This document shows, piece by piece, positions 7,918 through 18,114 of a stretch of DNA of 64,000 bases (position 1 is the stretch's first letter; each line of letters starts with the position of its first letter). A model generated the notes under the pieces. It was not told the DNA's origin and ran no database searches. It saw only the letters and a program-made list of their open reading frames with translations. Both the position numbers and the translations under genes were made by a program. The DNA comes from Ogataea parapolymorpha DL-1 (lineage: Eukaryota > Ascomycota > Pichiomycetes > Pichiales > Pichiaceae), in NCBI RefSeq assembly GCF_000187245.1, contig NC_027866.1, forward strand, positions 550,411 to 614,410, read 5' to 3'.

Positions 7918-10659
7918 TTACCATCCAAAATAATTTCTACCCACGATCCTGAAGATTCTTATCTTGCCAGACTTGAAGTCTCCCAATTTGTACGCGCCTG
8001 ACTGCACCCCCTTAGCAGTTTGCTCAATCACCTTGATCTTGCCCTTGGACGGGTCGAAGCCGGCCAGAATTGCTGTGTATGGCTTGCCACTGAATCCCAG
8101 CTCGGCAGTCTTGCTCTTGTGGAACGGACCCGAAGAATGACCCTCGAACCGTCCTTTCAGAACAACAAGCACGTCGCCGGGACGGATCTCGTCAAGCTGG
8201 TTGATCTCGACGTTGTTTGTGTTTCTGTAGATAGTGGCACCGAATGTTTTGGATCCGACAGCAGGCATCACGTCGCGCGGCAGTTGTTTGAACACCCATG
8301 AGACCAGATCTTCTTGAATTTTGGAACTGCCAACGGCCGACGATGAGAGCTGGAATGCCACTGCACCGTACTTTCTTGATGCTTCAAGAAGGTAAGTAGG
8401 GTTGGTTGCCGGTTTTTCTCGCACCGTCTCGACAAAGGTTGCCAATTTGTCTGGGTTTGCAGCGTCGTACGACAGCTCCCATATTTTTGTCGAATAGTCC
8501 TGGTTGACAATGTAGTAGTCCAAGTAGACGACCGTTTTGCCGTTTCTCTTCTTTATTTCATGACTGTCAACCTCGTAGTATACATCTTTGCCAGACAGTT
8601 CTGCCGGAAGACTCTTAGTCAGCCACCACTTGGACGACGACCCATAGTCGCTAATTTCCAGACTCGACCGGAAGCCGGAGTGCATGGTAGAACCGGTGTT
8701 GTCTGTTTGCACAGGAGCGGCGACTGGTGGTGGAGGTGGCGGTGCATGAGACGTGGTTGTCTTGCTACCAGACACTCTGCGCTCCTTTGACTGGACGGAT
8801 GACGAACTAACTGCACGAGTACCTGTCTGTGTTAGTGGTGATGTAGGAATTGGCGGTGGTGGACGAGCAGCAGGAACAGCAGGGGACGTTTTTGGCGGCA
8901 GAGGCGCGGTTGGAGCCTTGGTGATAGGAGGAGGAGGAGCAACGGCGTGGGCTGGCCTCACTGGCGAGTCCACCGGCTTTTCGGCCTGTGCAATGTCTGT
9001 ATCGTCGTCAGCTTCGTAACCGGTCACAACCTCTTCGCTGGAGTCCGACATTGGTGGTGGAACAGGCGGCACAGGTGGCACTGGCGGAAGAGGGGGAGCT
9101 GTCGAGGTTGGAGCTCTAGGAACCTCTGCAACGGCCGGTGCTGGCGGTGACGTTGGAACAGGCGCAGGTATTGGCGGAACAGGAGCCACGGGCCGCGAGG
9201 CAGGAAGCGTTGGAGACGCTGACGAGGCCGACTTGTACTCGTCGTCTGACTCCGACTCTGTGTCCTGTGGCGGTGGTGGCTGTGCAGGTTCTGCCGCGTA
9301 GAACGAGGCCGGCAGCGCGGTGACTGTAGGCGGCAGGGGCACGGCTGGCGAGGTGGGAATTGGCGGTGGAGACGACCGTGCTGGGTTGGCCGCAGATGGG
9401 AGCTGTTTCGGTTCCTCGAGCTCGGTTGGCAGATCCTCCTCGTCGCCGACGTCTGGCTGTTTGGTAAGGTCGACAGACTCATGGTCGTTGGACTCCTCGG
9501 ACTCTTCGCCAGCGCTTTCTGGAGCTGCAGTCGCAGGGTCTTGTGGTTCCGGCTTAATAGGCAGAACAGGGACCGGGCCCGGAACAGGAGCAGCAGCCTC
9601 GTCGTCGGTCCTCTTGGATTCCTTGACTTTCTTCTCTTTTGTGGGCATAGGAGCACCGAATCCCATCATTCCAATCATGCCCATTCCGCCAGAAAGCTTG
9701 GCCATTCTCTCACGAAGCTGGCGTCGTTTCGCCTCCTCCTCGTCCTCCTCGTCTTCCTCGTCTTCTGTCGCCGTCTCCTTCTCCGTGTCCTCTTTGTGCT
9801 CTTCCTCCTCCGTCTCCTCGTTTTCCTCAGCCGGGTCCTCCTTTAGCATCTCCTTCTTCTTCTTCTTCTCCTCTCTACGCTTCATCAACGCTTCTGCAGC
9901 AGCCTGTTCCTCTCGCTGTCTCTCCTCCAGCAGCCGTAGCCGTTCCTTTAATGTCAAGCGCGGAGCGTCTTCCTCTGCGCTTGTAGGCTCGTCGGCGGTA
10001 GATTGCGCTGGCAGCGGTGGAAGAGGCAGGGTGGCCGAGCCCGACGAAACACGCCGCTCGTCGCTCCTGCTCTCGCGTCTCTCAACGGGAGAAACGTACG
10101 TGGAGTGGGGACTGGCGGCGACAAAGGGCTTTTTTGCAAAATTGGGATCGGCAATGACCTGGCCCGGCATCGGAGGAGCAGAGCTGACGTTGAAGCTCTG
10201 CAGCTTATGCTTGAAGTCGGACGTGCCGTGCTCAATGGTCGACTGAATTGGCTCTGTTGACTCTCTTTTGAGCGAAGACGGATCAGGAATGGATTGGACA
10301 ACCGATTGGGGCACAGGATCGGGCGCAGAATTCGACACTGGATCGGACACGGAAGGCTGTGCGACGGGCGGTTCCACCTTCGGTTCCGCTGGAGTTTGTG
10401 TTTCATCAGGAGCATGTGGCGGGATCTCCGCCCTCTCCGCCAACTCTGGCTCGTCCTCGGCCTGCCTCTCCACAAAATTCCTGGGGAAGTACCCGGACAC
10501 CAGCTCGCCACCTGTCTTGGTGGTCCCAAACAGCCAGTCAGCGTCGACCTCCTCGGTGACGGTTATGAGCTGGCCGGCATTGAACGCGAGGTCATCAGAG
10601 GCGTTCTCAGCCGATGGGGTGTACGGGTATTTGGCAATCACAGTATACGGCACAGACAT
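7918..10659 (-). CDS. BBC1: Actin-patch SH3 protein Bbc1 (Mti1)
   Basis: Bbc1 acts at cortical actin patches during endocytosis, where it binds type I myosin tails and Las17 and restrains Arp2/3 activation. The 913-residue product begins with an SH3 domain (residues about 4-66: ALYDY-like KYPYTP, DWLFG, GYFPRNFVE). The middle (70-680) is low complexity, with acidic and lysine-rich runs (ETEEEEHKEDTEKE, EDEEDEEDEE) and many polyproline tracts that should bind SH3 or profilin partners. The C-terminal 230 residues (from SSKWWLTKSLP) form the conserved globular domain of Bbc1, containing YEVDSHEIKKRNGKTVVYLD and the terminal RIVGRNYFGW. The order and ends match Bbc1; the length is somewhat shorter than in Saccharomyces. 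Confidence 0.9.
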   Translation of the reverse strand: MSVPYTVIAKYPYTPSAENASDDLAFNAGQLITVTEEVDADWLFGTTKTGGELVSGYFPRNFVERQAEDEPELAERAEIPPHAPDETQTPAEPKVEPPVAQPSVSDPVSNSAPDPVPQSVVQSIPDPSSLKRESTEPIQSTIEHGTSDFKHKLQSFNVSSAPPMPGQVIADPNFAKKPFVAASPHSTYVSPVERRESRSDERRVSSGSATLPLPPLPAQSTADEPTSAEEDAPRLTLKERLRLLEERQREEQAAAEALMKRREEKKKKKEMLKEDPAEENEETEEEEHKEDTEKETATEDEEDEEDEEEAKRRQLRERMAKLSGGMGMIGMMGFGAPMPTKEKKVKESKRTDDEAAAPVPGPVPVLPIKPEPQDPATAAPESAGEESEESNDHESVDLTKQPDVGDEEDLPTELEEPKQLPSAANPARSSPPPIPTSPAVPLPPTVTALPASFYAAEPAQPPPPQDTESESDDEYKSASSASPTLPASRPVAPVPPIPAPVPTSPPAPAVAEVPRAPTSTAPPLPPVPPVPPVPPPMSDSSEEVVTGYEADDDTDIAQAEKPVDSPVRPAHAVAPPPPITKAPTAPLPPKTSPAVPAARPPPPIPTSPLTQTGTRAVSSSSVQSKERRVSGSKTTTSHAPPPPPPVAAPVQTDNTGSTMHSGFRSSLEISDYGSSSKWWLTKSLPAELSGKDVYYEVDSHEIKKRNGKTVVYLDYYIVNQDYSTKIWELSYDAANPDKLATFVETVREKPATNPTYLLEASRKYGAVAFQLSSSAVGSSKIQEDLVSWVFKQLPRDVMPAVGSKTFGATIYRNTNNVEINQLDEIRPGDVLVVLKGRFEGHSSGPFHKSKTAELGFSGKPYTAILAGFDPSKGKIKVIEQTAKGVQSGAYKLGDFKSGKIRIFRIVGRNYFGW

Positions 10660-10793
10660 AGTTGAGAAGCTTGTGTAAAAACAAATATCTCAGGAGCAGC
10701 CGGGGGAGGAGGCATCTGACCTGTGGCACGTGACACTATTCTTTTTTCTCTTCGCTGCAAAAAATACGCGTGCTGTGTATTATTTTTGATCCA

Positions 10794-13700
10794 ATGTCTG
10801 GCTCGCCACAGAGACGCACAAAGCGAATAAAGGCCGACTGCGACCGCGAGAATCGCTGCGTTTTGGACACGCTTGGGTTCACAGAGCCGCTGGCGCGCGG
10901 CAAGCCCGCTCGCCCGTCCAAGCCTGCGTCTGAGGCCGTCCCTTTACAGCGCAAGGATCCCAATGTCCGCACTTTGTCGACTCAGGAGTCACAATTGAAC
11001 GTCAAGACTCCGGATAAAAACGCATCACGTGCCAACAGCGAGCTGCACCACCCGAGCAGCGACGACAACATTTTCTGGGCCCTGACCCCGAGCATCAAGA
11101 AGAACAAGGATAATTCTGCCACCACGTCGGGCTGCGACAGCATCGACCAGCGCGACGTTCTGTCGTCGCCGATCGACGAGTCGCTGAACGGTGTGCAGCT
11201 GCTGGACCCGAACCTGAAGAGTCTGTTGGACAAGTACGACAATTCTGGTGACGGACACCGGACGCCTAGTATCTCGCGGTCTGTGTCTGATCCGCACACG
11301 CTGGTGCACCGGAGCTTTACGGCAATCGGAGAGACGCCGATTATTGCGACGAAACAGACTTTGAGCGAGAGCATGCAGAAGAGCATTAACAAGCTGAAGG
11401 CGTCTAAACGGCTGTTGAATAGCAGTGTTTTTGGATCGCCCGCAGAGACGCCCACGCAGAGCGTTTCGCAGCTTCTGACGTTGATTGGGAAGACGATTCG
11501 CGAAGAGGCGGGCGAGATACTGGGCGAATTGAACGAATTGGACGATATGGACGATATGGACGATCTGAGCGACGTCGACATGGCCGAGCTGGACCGGCTG
11601 ACAACGCTGCGGAGGACGCAGCGCGAAAAGAGCGTTTCTGCAGAGCCGCCAGTAGAGCCCATTTTGTCAGCCTCGACGCCCGCAGAGATGTCTGACGGCC
11701 TGTCAGACGAGTTCAGCGACAACGGCGACGAAATCTTCGCAGCGCCCAGCACAGTATCGCTGCCGCAGTTCAAGGACATGAAACTCGAAAATGAGAACGC
11801 CATCGTCTTTGAAACAGTGGAAAACACTGTGCATTCGCAGATCCAGAAACGAAACTGCCACCGCTACCAAATATCGAAAATCGTCCGCTCCAAGTACAAA
11901 GGTGGGCTGCAGTTGGTTCTCAAGTGCGTCGGCGAGGACGACAGAACAAAAAACATTGTTGTGCGCGATCTGTGGACCGAGCTGGAGTACCGAGAGGGCG
12001 ACATCGTGCACGTGATTGTCGACAGCGCAAACGCGCAGCTCGTCGACAAGAGCAGCAACCTGCTGATCTGGGGCCCGGATATTCTGGTTTCGGCGACGAT
12101 GGCAGCGACTGCGGTGGACTGCAAACGACGCGCGGTGCTAAGCAGCAAGATCCAGGGCATTGGCGAGCACGCAGTGCCATTGGTGCTGGGGAATATTGTC
12201 CACCAGCTGTTCCAGGCGTGCTTGAAGGAAAACGACGTTTCCGACGCATTTTTCGACGAGTATCTCGAAGAGCTGCTTGATGCCAACCAGATCGCGCTCT
12301 ATAGCATTGGTGCAAGCCGGCATGAGCTGAAAGCTACCGTTCTGGAGCATGTCGATTACATAAAGGAGTGGGTGGCCACGTACACGCGCGACCCGCAATT
12401 TTCGAGCACTGCACAGTTCCAAGCTTCCAAGGTGTTGGATATCGAAGAAAATATTTGGTCGCCAATGTATGGGTTGCGCGGGCTGATCGATGTGGTGATT
12501 GAGGCCTCGCTGCGCGACGGCAGCAAGGTAGTGGTGCCCATGGAAATCAAAACGGGCAGGGACTACATAGCCAACCGCGCACAGGCTACGCTGTATACAC
12601 TGCTGGTGAAGCAGCGCTACGACGTGGAGGCGCGCTCGCTCGCGCTTGTGTACACCAAGATGCGCCAGAGCTACTACGAGGCAATCAATGCGAACGACCT
12701 GCGCATGCTGGTGAACATTCGCAACCACATCTCGCAGTATTTGAGCTACGGGGCCAGCGAGCTCCCGCCGATCAAGAACCAGCCCAGCTGCGAGCGCTGT
12801 TTTGTGCTGAACGAGTGCATGACATATAACAAGCTCGCGGAGCACGGAACGGCCGAAAAAAGTGGGCTTGACGATGGATTGTACGATACTTTGACAGGAC
12901 ATTTGAACAAACCGCAATATCCAGAATTTTTCAACCACTGGAACGGCCTGCTGTCCAAGGAGGAGAGTTTTGTCAATAGCTTCAAAAAGGATCTGTGGTG
13001 CTATTCTGCTGCAGAACGAGAGCTCAAAGGCGGCAAGGCCGTTGGCGGATTGCATCTTACACAATGTCAGGAGGCGGAGTACGCGAGCGGCCGCGCCAAA
13101 CGGTTTTTGTACACTTTTGAGCGCGACGACACAGTACACCAGCCAATGAGCAACACGCAGCTGGCAAAGCACGATCGGATCATCGTTTCCGACGAAAGCG
13201 GCCAGTTTGGACTTGCGTTTGGGTTCGTCGAGACGCTGCGGTCGAATGTGGTTGTCGTCAGCACCGACCGTCGTTTTGAGAACTCGACCGTCAAAATGAG
13301 CAATTTCGACGCAGCACACAACCAGGTCTTTGAAAGCGTGCTCAGTGGGAGCAGTGCGGCCAGTGTGGGCGCCAAAAAGAAGACGTATCGCATTGACAAG
13401 GACGAGATGTTCCACGGTCTGGCTCTTGCACGGTTCAACCTACTAAACCTGTTTCTTCCCGACGGAGACGAAAAAACACGACGGCTCGTGGTAGACCTTG
13501 AGCCGCCCCAGTTTGCGGGAAAACCGCTGCTTCACAGCCAATTCGACAAGTCCAGGTTTAACGCAGATCAGCTCAGAGCATTCGACCGCGTGCTGCGCGC
13601 ACAGGATTACTGTCTGATCCTGGGCATGCCAGGAACGGGAAAGACCACCGTCACGGCCAGTTTAATCAAATGTCTGGTGGAAAACGGCCAGACAGTGCTG

Positions 13701-14978
13701 ATTGCATCCTACACGCACTCCGCCGTCGACAACATCCTCGAAAAAGTGATCGATATCGTCGACAACCCGAAAATCCTGAGAGTTGGTGCACCGAAAAAAA
13801 TCACTGAAAAAGTGCGCAAGTACTCGCTGTATTCTACAGACACAATTTATCCAATGGAGTCCGCCGAGGACTTCCGCCACGCATTCCTGGAAACCAACAT
13901 CGTCGCCACCACGTGTCTCGGCATCCAGGACACCGCGTTCATCCACAGACAGCATTTCGACTACTGCATCATCGATGAGGCATCGCAAGTGTCCATGCCA
14001 GTGTGTTTGGGCCCGCTGCGGTTTGCCGACAAGTTTGTGCTGGTTGGCGACCACTATCAGTTGCCGCCTCTCGTGAGAAGCGCCGAGGCCCGCGCAGGCG
14101 GCATGGACAAGTCGCTGTTCCGGATTCTGAGCGAAAAGTATCCACAGAGCGTCGTGGAACTGACACACCAGTACCGTATGAGCGCTGACGTGATGATGCT
14201 GTCGAACTGTCTGATCTACGACGGCCGGCTGAAATGCGGCACGCCTCAAGTGGCCTACCAGACGCTCCAGGTCCCGTTCCCTGAAAGATTGCAAGAAAAG
14301 TGTATTCAGATTCCTAAGCCGTTCAGATGGATGGACCATGTGTTTGACCCGAAAAACCGCGTCCTGTTCCTCAACCACGACGGCGTCCCTGCGCAGGAGG
14401 TGGCCAACGGTGAGAAAATCGAAAACCCTGTCGAGGCAGACCTGATTCTGCAGATCATCAAATGTTTGGTTTCGTGTGGAGTCTCTGCCTCGTCCATCGG
14501 CGTTATGTCTTTCTACCGTGCACAGCTGCGGTATTTCTATCGCGGACTCAGAAACCACCCAGACATTGAGGTGCTCACGGCAGACCAGTTCCAGGGCAGA
14601 GACAAGGACTGTATTATCATTTCGTTGGTGCGGTCGAACGAAAAAAACGTCGCCGGAGAGCTGCTGCGCGAGTGGCGCCGTGTGAACGTGGCCATGACGC
14701 GCGCAAAGTCCAAGCTCATCATTTTGGGCAGCGAGAAGCTGATGAAGACAATTCCCCAATTTGAAGGGTTCATGAGTCTGGTTTCAAGCCACAACTGGGT
14801 ATACCAGCTACCACGCGACGCCAGCAACGTATATCGCGACATCTTCCACGAGTTCGACCCCTCACAGACAGAGTCGGCACAGCCGTCTTCCGGCAAGACG
14901 GTGCGGATCGGCACTCAATCCAAGATGGTGCAGAAAACCATGGTGGTTAGAAATGTGGTCCAGGAGTTTGCGTCCTGA
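10794..14978 (+). CDS. DNA2: DNA replication helicase/nuclease Dna2
   Basis: Dna2 trims long 5' flaps in Okazaki-fragment maturation and resects double-strand breaks. The ATG at 10794 gives 1394 residues; upstream sequence is open only from GTG. The N-terminal 330 residues are disordered with acidic repeats. The nuclease domain has the first Fe-S cysteine in TAVDCKRRAVL, the catalytic LRGLIDVV and PMEIKTGRD motifs (Asp and ExK), and the remaining cluster cysteines in SCERCFVLNEC. The superfamily 1 helicase follows: Walker A GMPGTGKTTV, Walker B IIDEASQ, motif III GDHYQLPP, motif V TADQFQGRDKD and motif VI NVAMTRAKSKL. All catalytic residues appear intact. The last 32 bp overlap the convergent EKI1 coding region. 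Confidence 0.97.
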   Translation: MSGSPQRRTKRIKADCDRENRCVLDTLGFTEPLARGKPARPSKPASEAVPLQRKDPNVRTLSTQESQLNVKTPDKNASRANSELHHPSSDDNIFWALTPSIKKNKDNSATTSGCDSIDQRDVLSSPIDESLNGVQLLDPNLKSLLDKYDNSGDGHRTPSISRSVSDPHTLVHRSFTAIGETPIIATKQTLSESMQKSINKLKASKRLLNSSVFGSPAETPTQSVSQLLTLIGKTIREEAGEILGELNELDDMDDMDDLSDVDMAELDRLTTLRRTQREKSVSAEPPVEPILSASTPAEMSDGLSDEFSDNGDEIFAAPSTVSLPQFKDMKLENENAIVFETVENTVHSQIQKRNCHRYQISKIVRSKYKGGLQLVLKCVGEDDRTKNIVVRDLWTELEYREGDIVHVIVDSANAQLVDKSSNLLIWGPDILVSATMAATAVDCKRRAVLSSKIQGIGEHAVPLVLGNIVHQLFQACLKENDVSDAFFDEYLEELLDANQIALYSIGASRHELKATVLEHVDYIKEWVATYTRDPQFSSTAQFQASKVLDIEENIWSPMYGLRGLIDVVIEASLRDGSKVVVPMEIKTGRDYIANRAQATLYTLLVKQRYDVEARSLALVYTKMRQSYYEAINANDLRMLVNIRNHISQYLSYGASELPPIKNQPSCERCFVLNECMTYNKLAEHGTAEKSGLDDGLYDTLTGHLNKPQYPEFFNHWNGLLSKEESFVNSFKKDLWCYSAAERELKGGKAVGGLHLTQCQEAEYASGRAKRFLYTFERDDTVHQPMSNTQLAKHDRIIVSDESGQFGLAFGFVETLRSNVVVVSTDRRFENSTVKMSNFDAAHNQVFESVLSGSSAASVGAKKKTYRIDKDEMFHGLALARFNLLNLFLPDGDEKTRRLVVDLEPPQFAGKPLLHSQFDKSRFNADQLRAFDRVLRAQDYCLILGMPGTGKTTVTASLIKCLVENGQTVLIASYTHSAVDNILEKVIDIVDNPKILRVGAPKKITEKVRKYSLYSTDTIYPMESAEDFRHAFLETNIVATTCLGIQDTAFIHRQHFDYCIIDEASQVSMPVCLGPLRFADKFVLVGDHYQLPPLVRSAEARAGGMDKSLFRILSEKYPQSVVELTHQYRMSADVMMLSNCLIYDGRLKCGTPQVAYQTLQVPFPERLQEKCIQIPKPFRWMDHVFDPKNRVLFLNHDGVPAQEVANGEKIENPVEADLILQIIKCLVSCGVSASSIGVMSFYRAQLRYFYRGLRNHPDIEVLTADQFQGRDKDCIIISLVRSNEKNVAGELLREWRRVNVAMTRAKSKLIILGSEKLMKTIPQFEGFMSLVSSHNWVYQLPRDASNVYRDIFHEFDPSQTESAQPSSGKTVRIGTQSKMVQKTMVVRNVVQEFAS

Positions 14979-16413
14979 AACTGCGTTTCCAGTCCCAGTA
15001 TTCTTGGATTCTCTCTCCAGCATATCGACTATAGTCGAAGTCGATCAGCGAAATGCCGCTCTGGATGCCAGACCATATTCCCCAGTAAAATCCAGGAAGT
15101 CCATAATGTAGCGATATTTCTGATATAAGATCATCAATAGCATTTTTATCATCATCTGCATCGCGCACTCCCAAGTACGCAGCACACCATTCCCTCAATA
15201 AACGGTTGGATTTCTCTGCCTTGGGGATTCTGTGTCGCTCGCAGTTGAATCCCTGCCATTCCATGAAATGATTCGAGATGTCAAAGGCCCGCGGTGCCTT
15301 CACCATGTACTCGTAGTCTATAAACGATATTGGGTTGTGTTGCATGTAATATTCCATGTCAGACGCCGAAAGGCCAGTTTCGAGTTTCTGCGACAAGTCT
15401 TCCGAAATGATAACGTTCCCGCTCAACAGGTCACAATGACTAGCCACCGAAGGCGACTTGGAGTTCAGTTGGCTGCGCAGCCAGGCCAGTTCGGCCCTCA
15501 GAACGTCCACCAGCGACGCCTGTGGGTCCTGGACTTCCCGGATGTCGATGTTCTGCGCACAGCTGCTGGTGATTCCCTCGATCTCAGGAAGTAGCTGGAT
15601 CCAATTCGATATCACAGACCAAAGATCAGAAGCGTTCGATTCCGGCTTCGATCCCCGGAACTCCCGGCGCAGCTTCGCCAAACACTCTTCTATCGCGTCC
15701 ACCTGGACTTGCTGGTGCCACTGTCCCAGTTTCGCGGCTATCAATGGATACAGATGTTCATCGGCGAGCTCTGTGAATTCCAGCGAGCGTCCCTCTATAA
15801 AGCCGTAAACCAGCCCGTTCCCAAACCGGGCATGGATGGGCGGTGCCAGGTTGACCGAGTTGATCACCAGATGCGACACAAACTCTCTATCGCGGTCAAT
15901 AATCATGCCCGTGCCGCGGCCATAAGTTCTAACCAGAACTTTTTCATGTGATTCTGTGTTTTGGTGGTACATCGTGCACTCCAGCAGCATGTTGGTTATG
16001 CCTCCTGTGAACTGTTTCACGCTGATTTGTGACTCGTCGTTCCAGTGAGGGAAGATAGTGCACAGCATTTTCTTGGTCTCTTCGTGGTTACCTGTGTTGG
16101 ACGGCTCGATGTAAATGTTGGGGAGATACAACGCATGTGTAGCGTAGCGGTTTAAAAGAGCAGACGTTTGGAGACTATGGGTACCCGGAACCCCGTCGCA
16201 CAGTGATGAGGATCCAGAGGCACTCTGTGACTCCATATCGGAACCTGAGTTAGGCTGGGAGGCCGTGGCACTGGCCGCGAGCGAAGACATCGTCTTGCTG
16301 GCTAGAAAGGAGTGGTATGGCAGACCCCCCGCGCGAGAAACATCCTGGTATGGTAGAAAATGCAAGTCGCCGTCTGAGATCAGACAGTAGGTGGAGTTTC
16401 TGGGTGAGTCCAT
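14947..16413 (-). CDS. EKI1: Ethanolamine (or choline) kinase
   Basis: This enzyme phosphorylates ethanolamine with ATP, the entry step of the Kennedy pathway to phosphatidylethanolamine. The 488-residue protein has an extended Ser-rich N-terminus (1-95). The kinase fold follows, with QFTGGITNMLL (134-144, nucleotide loop), ATP lysine region EKVLVRTYG, the Brenner motif SHCDLLSGN (325-333, catalytic Asp328 and Asn333), the metal-binding FIDYEY (364-369) and the FDISNHFMEW signature. These features are shared by choline and ethanolamine kinases; ethanolamine is favoured by overall resemblance, and choline activity is possible. The ATG at 16413 is the first of several in-frame ATGs, and a shorter start at 16290 (MSSLAAS) is not excluded. 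The C-terminal coding region overlaps DNA2 by 32 bp. Confidence 0.85.
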   Translation of the reverse strand: MDSPRNSTYCLISDGDLHFLPYQDVSRAGGLPYHSFLASKTMSSLAASATASQPNSGSDMESQSASGSSSLCDGVPGTHSLQTSALLNRYATHALYLPNIYIEPSNTGNHEETKKMLCTIFPHWNDESQISVKQFTGGITNMLLECTMYHQNTESHEKVLVRTYGRGTGMIIDRDREFVSHLVINSVNLAPPIHARFGNGLVYGFIEGRSLEFTELADEHLYPLIAAKLGQWHQQVQVDAIEECLAKLRREFRGSKPESNASDLWSVISNWIQLLPEIEGITSSCAQNIDIREVQDPQASLVDVLRAELAWLRSQLNSKSPSVASHCDLLSGNVIISEDLSQKLETGLSASDMEYYMQHNPISFIDYEYMVKAPRAFDISNHFMEWQGFNCERHRIPKAEKSNRLLREWCAAYLGVRDADDDKNAIDDLISEISLHYGLPGFYWGIWSGIQSGISLIDFDYSRYAGERIQEYWDWKRSFRTQTPGPHF

Positions 16414-16514
16414 GGTTAAACAAGATATTTTTGGATCCGTTTTTTATCTGTTCGCGTAGGACCTGTGACAAGACAGTTACCCGGCCGATGATAACTGGGA
16501 TAATATATTCTACT

Positions 16515-17429
16515 TTACACAGCGGAGCGGATCTCAGAGTTGGCGTCGTCGGGGTGGGACGTGAGCGGGTAAGTCTCGTCACCGAGTCTGGCGTAGCTGG
16601 GCTCGGACTCCGTCAGCGCGTGCGGCAGGTGGCTTTCGGGACTGGTCACGGCGGGGAAGACTCTTCTATAGGACCACCAGGCCAGCAACGAGCCGAGCAC
16701 AGAGCCAAGTAGCACGTCGACGAAATGATGGCGGTAGTCCTGTGTGCGGGACATAGCCACGTAGAAAGCATACAATGAGGGCAACATGGCAACCACAGAC
16801 CGCCATGCTCCGACTTCGGTTCTGGTAGCCTGCAGCTGGCCCAGGAGCCAGAGCGAGGTGTAGCCCAATGCAGAGAAGCTCATACTGGAGTGGCCCGACG
16901 GGGTGGTACGGAAGCCGTCCAGGAGCTTTTGTTTGTGTTTGGTGGTGCAAATCTCTTTTGCGAAGTAGAGAGTGTCCTTGAGCGCTGTCGGATCTGGCTG
17001 GCATCTGTCGAGGAAATCAGGCCGACACCGGCCGATCCAGTTCTTTAACACGTCTGTTACAAAGACGCAGGTTCCGAGGGCAACAAAGTGTCCTAATATG
17101 CTCACATAGAGAACATAGAATTTGTGCTGTTTAGGAGTGAGCAACAGAACGAAGAAAATGATAATCAGTGGAGGAACAACGGTGACGACCCACAGCAGCT
17201 TCTCGGCGCTCACACGCTCCACAGGCGCAAACGGATGGCTGATTGTTAGGTCGTTCACAGTGAACTGTCTCTGGTACGGCTCAATTCGCTCAAAAATCAG
17301 CCCGTCCAGAAGAATCACCAGCACCACATATACGGCATCCGAGAACCTCCAATGAACCATTGTCGAATGAAACGGGAGCCATCCCAGGCCCAGCGTTTCG
17401 CGATCAAGACTCCAGGTGTAAAGAGACAT
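16515..17429 (-). CDS. DPP1: PAP2-type diacylglycerol pyrophosphate/phosphatidate phosphatase
   Basis: A vacuolar or Golgi membrane phosphatase that dephosphorylates diacylglycerol pyrophosphate, phosphatidate and related lipids without Mg2+. The 304-residue protein has about six hydrophobic segments and the three lipid-phosphatase motifs: KNWIGRCRP (KxxxxxxRP), TTPSGHSSM (PSGH with the acid-base histidine) and SRTQDYRHHFVDVLLG (SRxxxxxHxxxD with the nucleophilic histidine). The C-terminal tail is hydrophilic. The same family includes LPP1; DPP1 is preferred on overall similarity. The ATG at 17429 is used because the longer frame starts at TTG; a start at codon 24 (MVHWRF) is also possible. 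It lies next to another phospholipid gene, EKI1, on the same strand. Confidence 0.87.
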   Translation of the reverse strand: MSLYTWSLDRETLGLGWLPFHSTMVHWRFSDAVYVVLVILLDGLIFERIEPYQRQFTVNDLTISHPFAPVERVSAEKLLWVVTVVPPLIIIFFVLLLTPKQHKFYVLYVSILGHFVALGTCVFVTDVLKNWIGRCRPDFLDRCQPDPTALKDTLYFAKEICTTKHKQKLLDGFRTTPSGHSSMSFSALGYTSLWLLGQLQATRTEVGAWRSVVAMLPSLYAFYVAMSRTQDYRHHFVDVLLGSVLGSLLAWWSYRRVFPAVTSPESHLPHALTESEPSYARLGDETYPLTSHPDDANSEIRSAV

Positions 17430-17511
17430 GTGGAGAGAAAATAAATTAATCTTGATCAATTAATGTACATGTCTGCCATCGTAAATCACGGTTCGTTAAC
17501 GCTACATAAAG

Positions 17512-18066
17512 TCATTTCTTCTCCTGCTCAAAGCTGTCAAACAGCTCCTTATTATGCAACAGCAGGTCCAGCGTAAACAGATGGCCGCCGTTGAGCCGCA
17601 GCGTAATGGCCAGGTCGTTGATAAAGCGATCAAACTTGACAACAGCCAGCTGGTCCATATCCTGCAACACCTCTGTGTCGGGCACCGTGCGCGTGTTCCG
17701 GGACCCGAATTTCGGCTTGAACTTGCTCAGCTCGCGGAACAGCTCGCTAGCACTGCCAAATTCGCCAAAGGACTTGCCCAGCTTCTCTCTGTAGTGTCTG
17801 AGCTCGTCGTAGTGTTTCTCGATAAACTGCGAGTCGTCCGGTAGCTGCTTGTATTCGGCGTGTTCAAAGAAGTTTTGTGCCTGGAGACTGTCAAAGTAGC
17901 GGGCCGCGTCGATGGCTGAATTGCTTGTGGCGAGGTTTTTGTTTGGGAGCGTATTGGAGTTCATGTTTTGGACGATCGAGTTGGCAATTGCGCGCGCGCT
18001 CTTGGCCGACGAGTCGACCTTAGCACATCTGCAGATGGCCGTACTAAAGTGTCTGATCAGCATCAT
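17512..18066 (-). CDS. Small protein with mitochondrial presequence, unrecognised
   Basis: A 184-residue protein starting with tandem ATG codons. The first 25 residues (MMLIRHFSTAICRCAKVDSS) are basic, hydroxylated and free of acidic residues, which is a good mitochondrial targeting peptide. The remainder is soluble and mixed alpha, with RHYREKLGKSFGEFGSASEL, a basic central FKPKFGSRNTR and a leucine-rich end DLAITLRLNGGHLFTLDLLL. No membrane segment, metal motif or nucleotide motif was seen. Size and composition would suit a mitochondrial ribosomal or respiratory-assembly factor, but no family was recognised. It sits 48 bp downstream of the next gene on the same strand. Confidence 0.7.
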   Translation of the reverse strand: MMLIRHFSTAICRCAKVDSSAKSARAIANSIVQNMNSNTLPNKNLATSNSAIDAARYFDSLQAQNFFEHAEYKQLPDDSQFIEKHYDELRHYREKLGKSFGEFGSASELFRELSKFKPKFGSRNTRTVPDTEVLQDMDQLAVVKFDRFINDLAITLRLNGGHLFTLDLLLHNKELFDSFEQEKK

Positions 18067-18114
18067 CTGGGTATAATTTTTTGTGTCAAGTTGTTGGTGC
18101 AGATTGCGGCCGTG

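Noticed and set aside
9320..10246. Plus-strand serine-rich open frame of 308 codons opposite BBC1
   Set aside because: The serine runs are the antisense of Glu/Lys-rich coding sequence; the sense SH3 protein is conserved.
12138..13415. Minus-strand open frame of 425 codons inside DNA2
   Set aside because: It is antisense to the conserved nuclease and linker coding region and has no recognisable domain.
13662..14759. Minus-strand open frame of 365 codons inside DNA2
   Set aside because: It is the reverse complement of the helicase motifs; long antisense frames are common in this codon usage.
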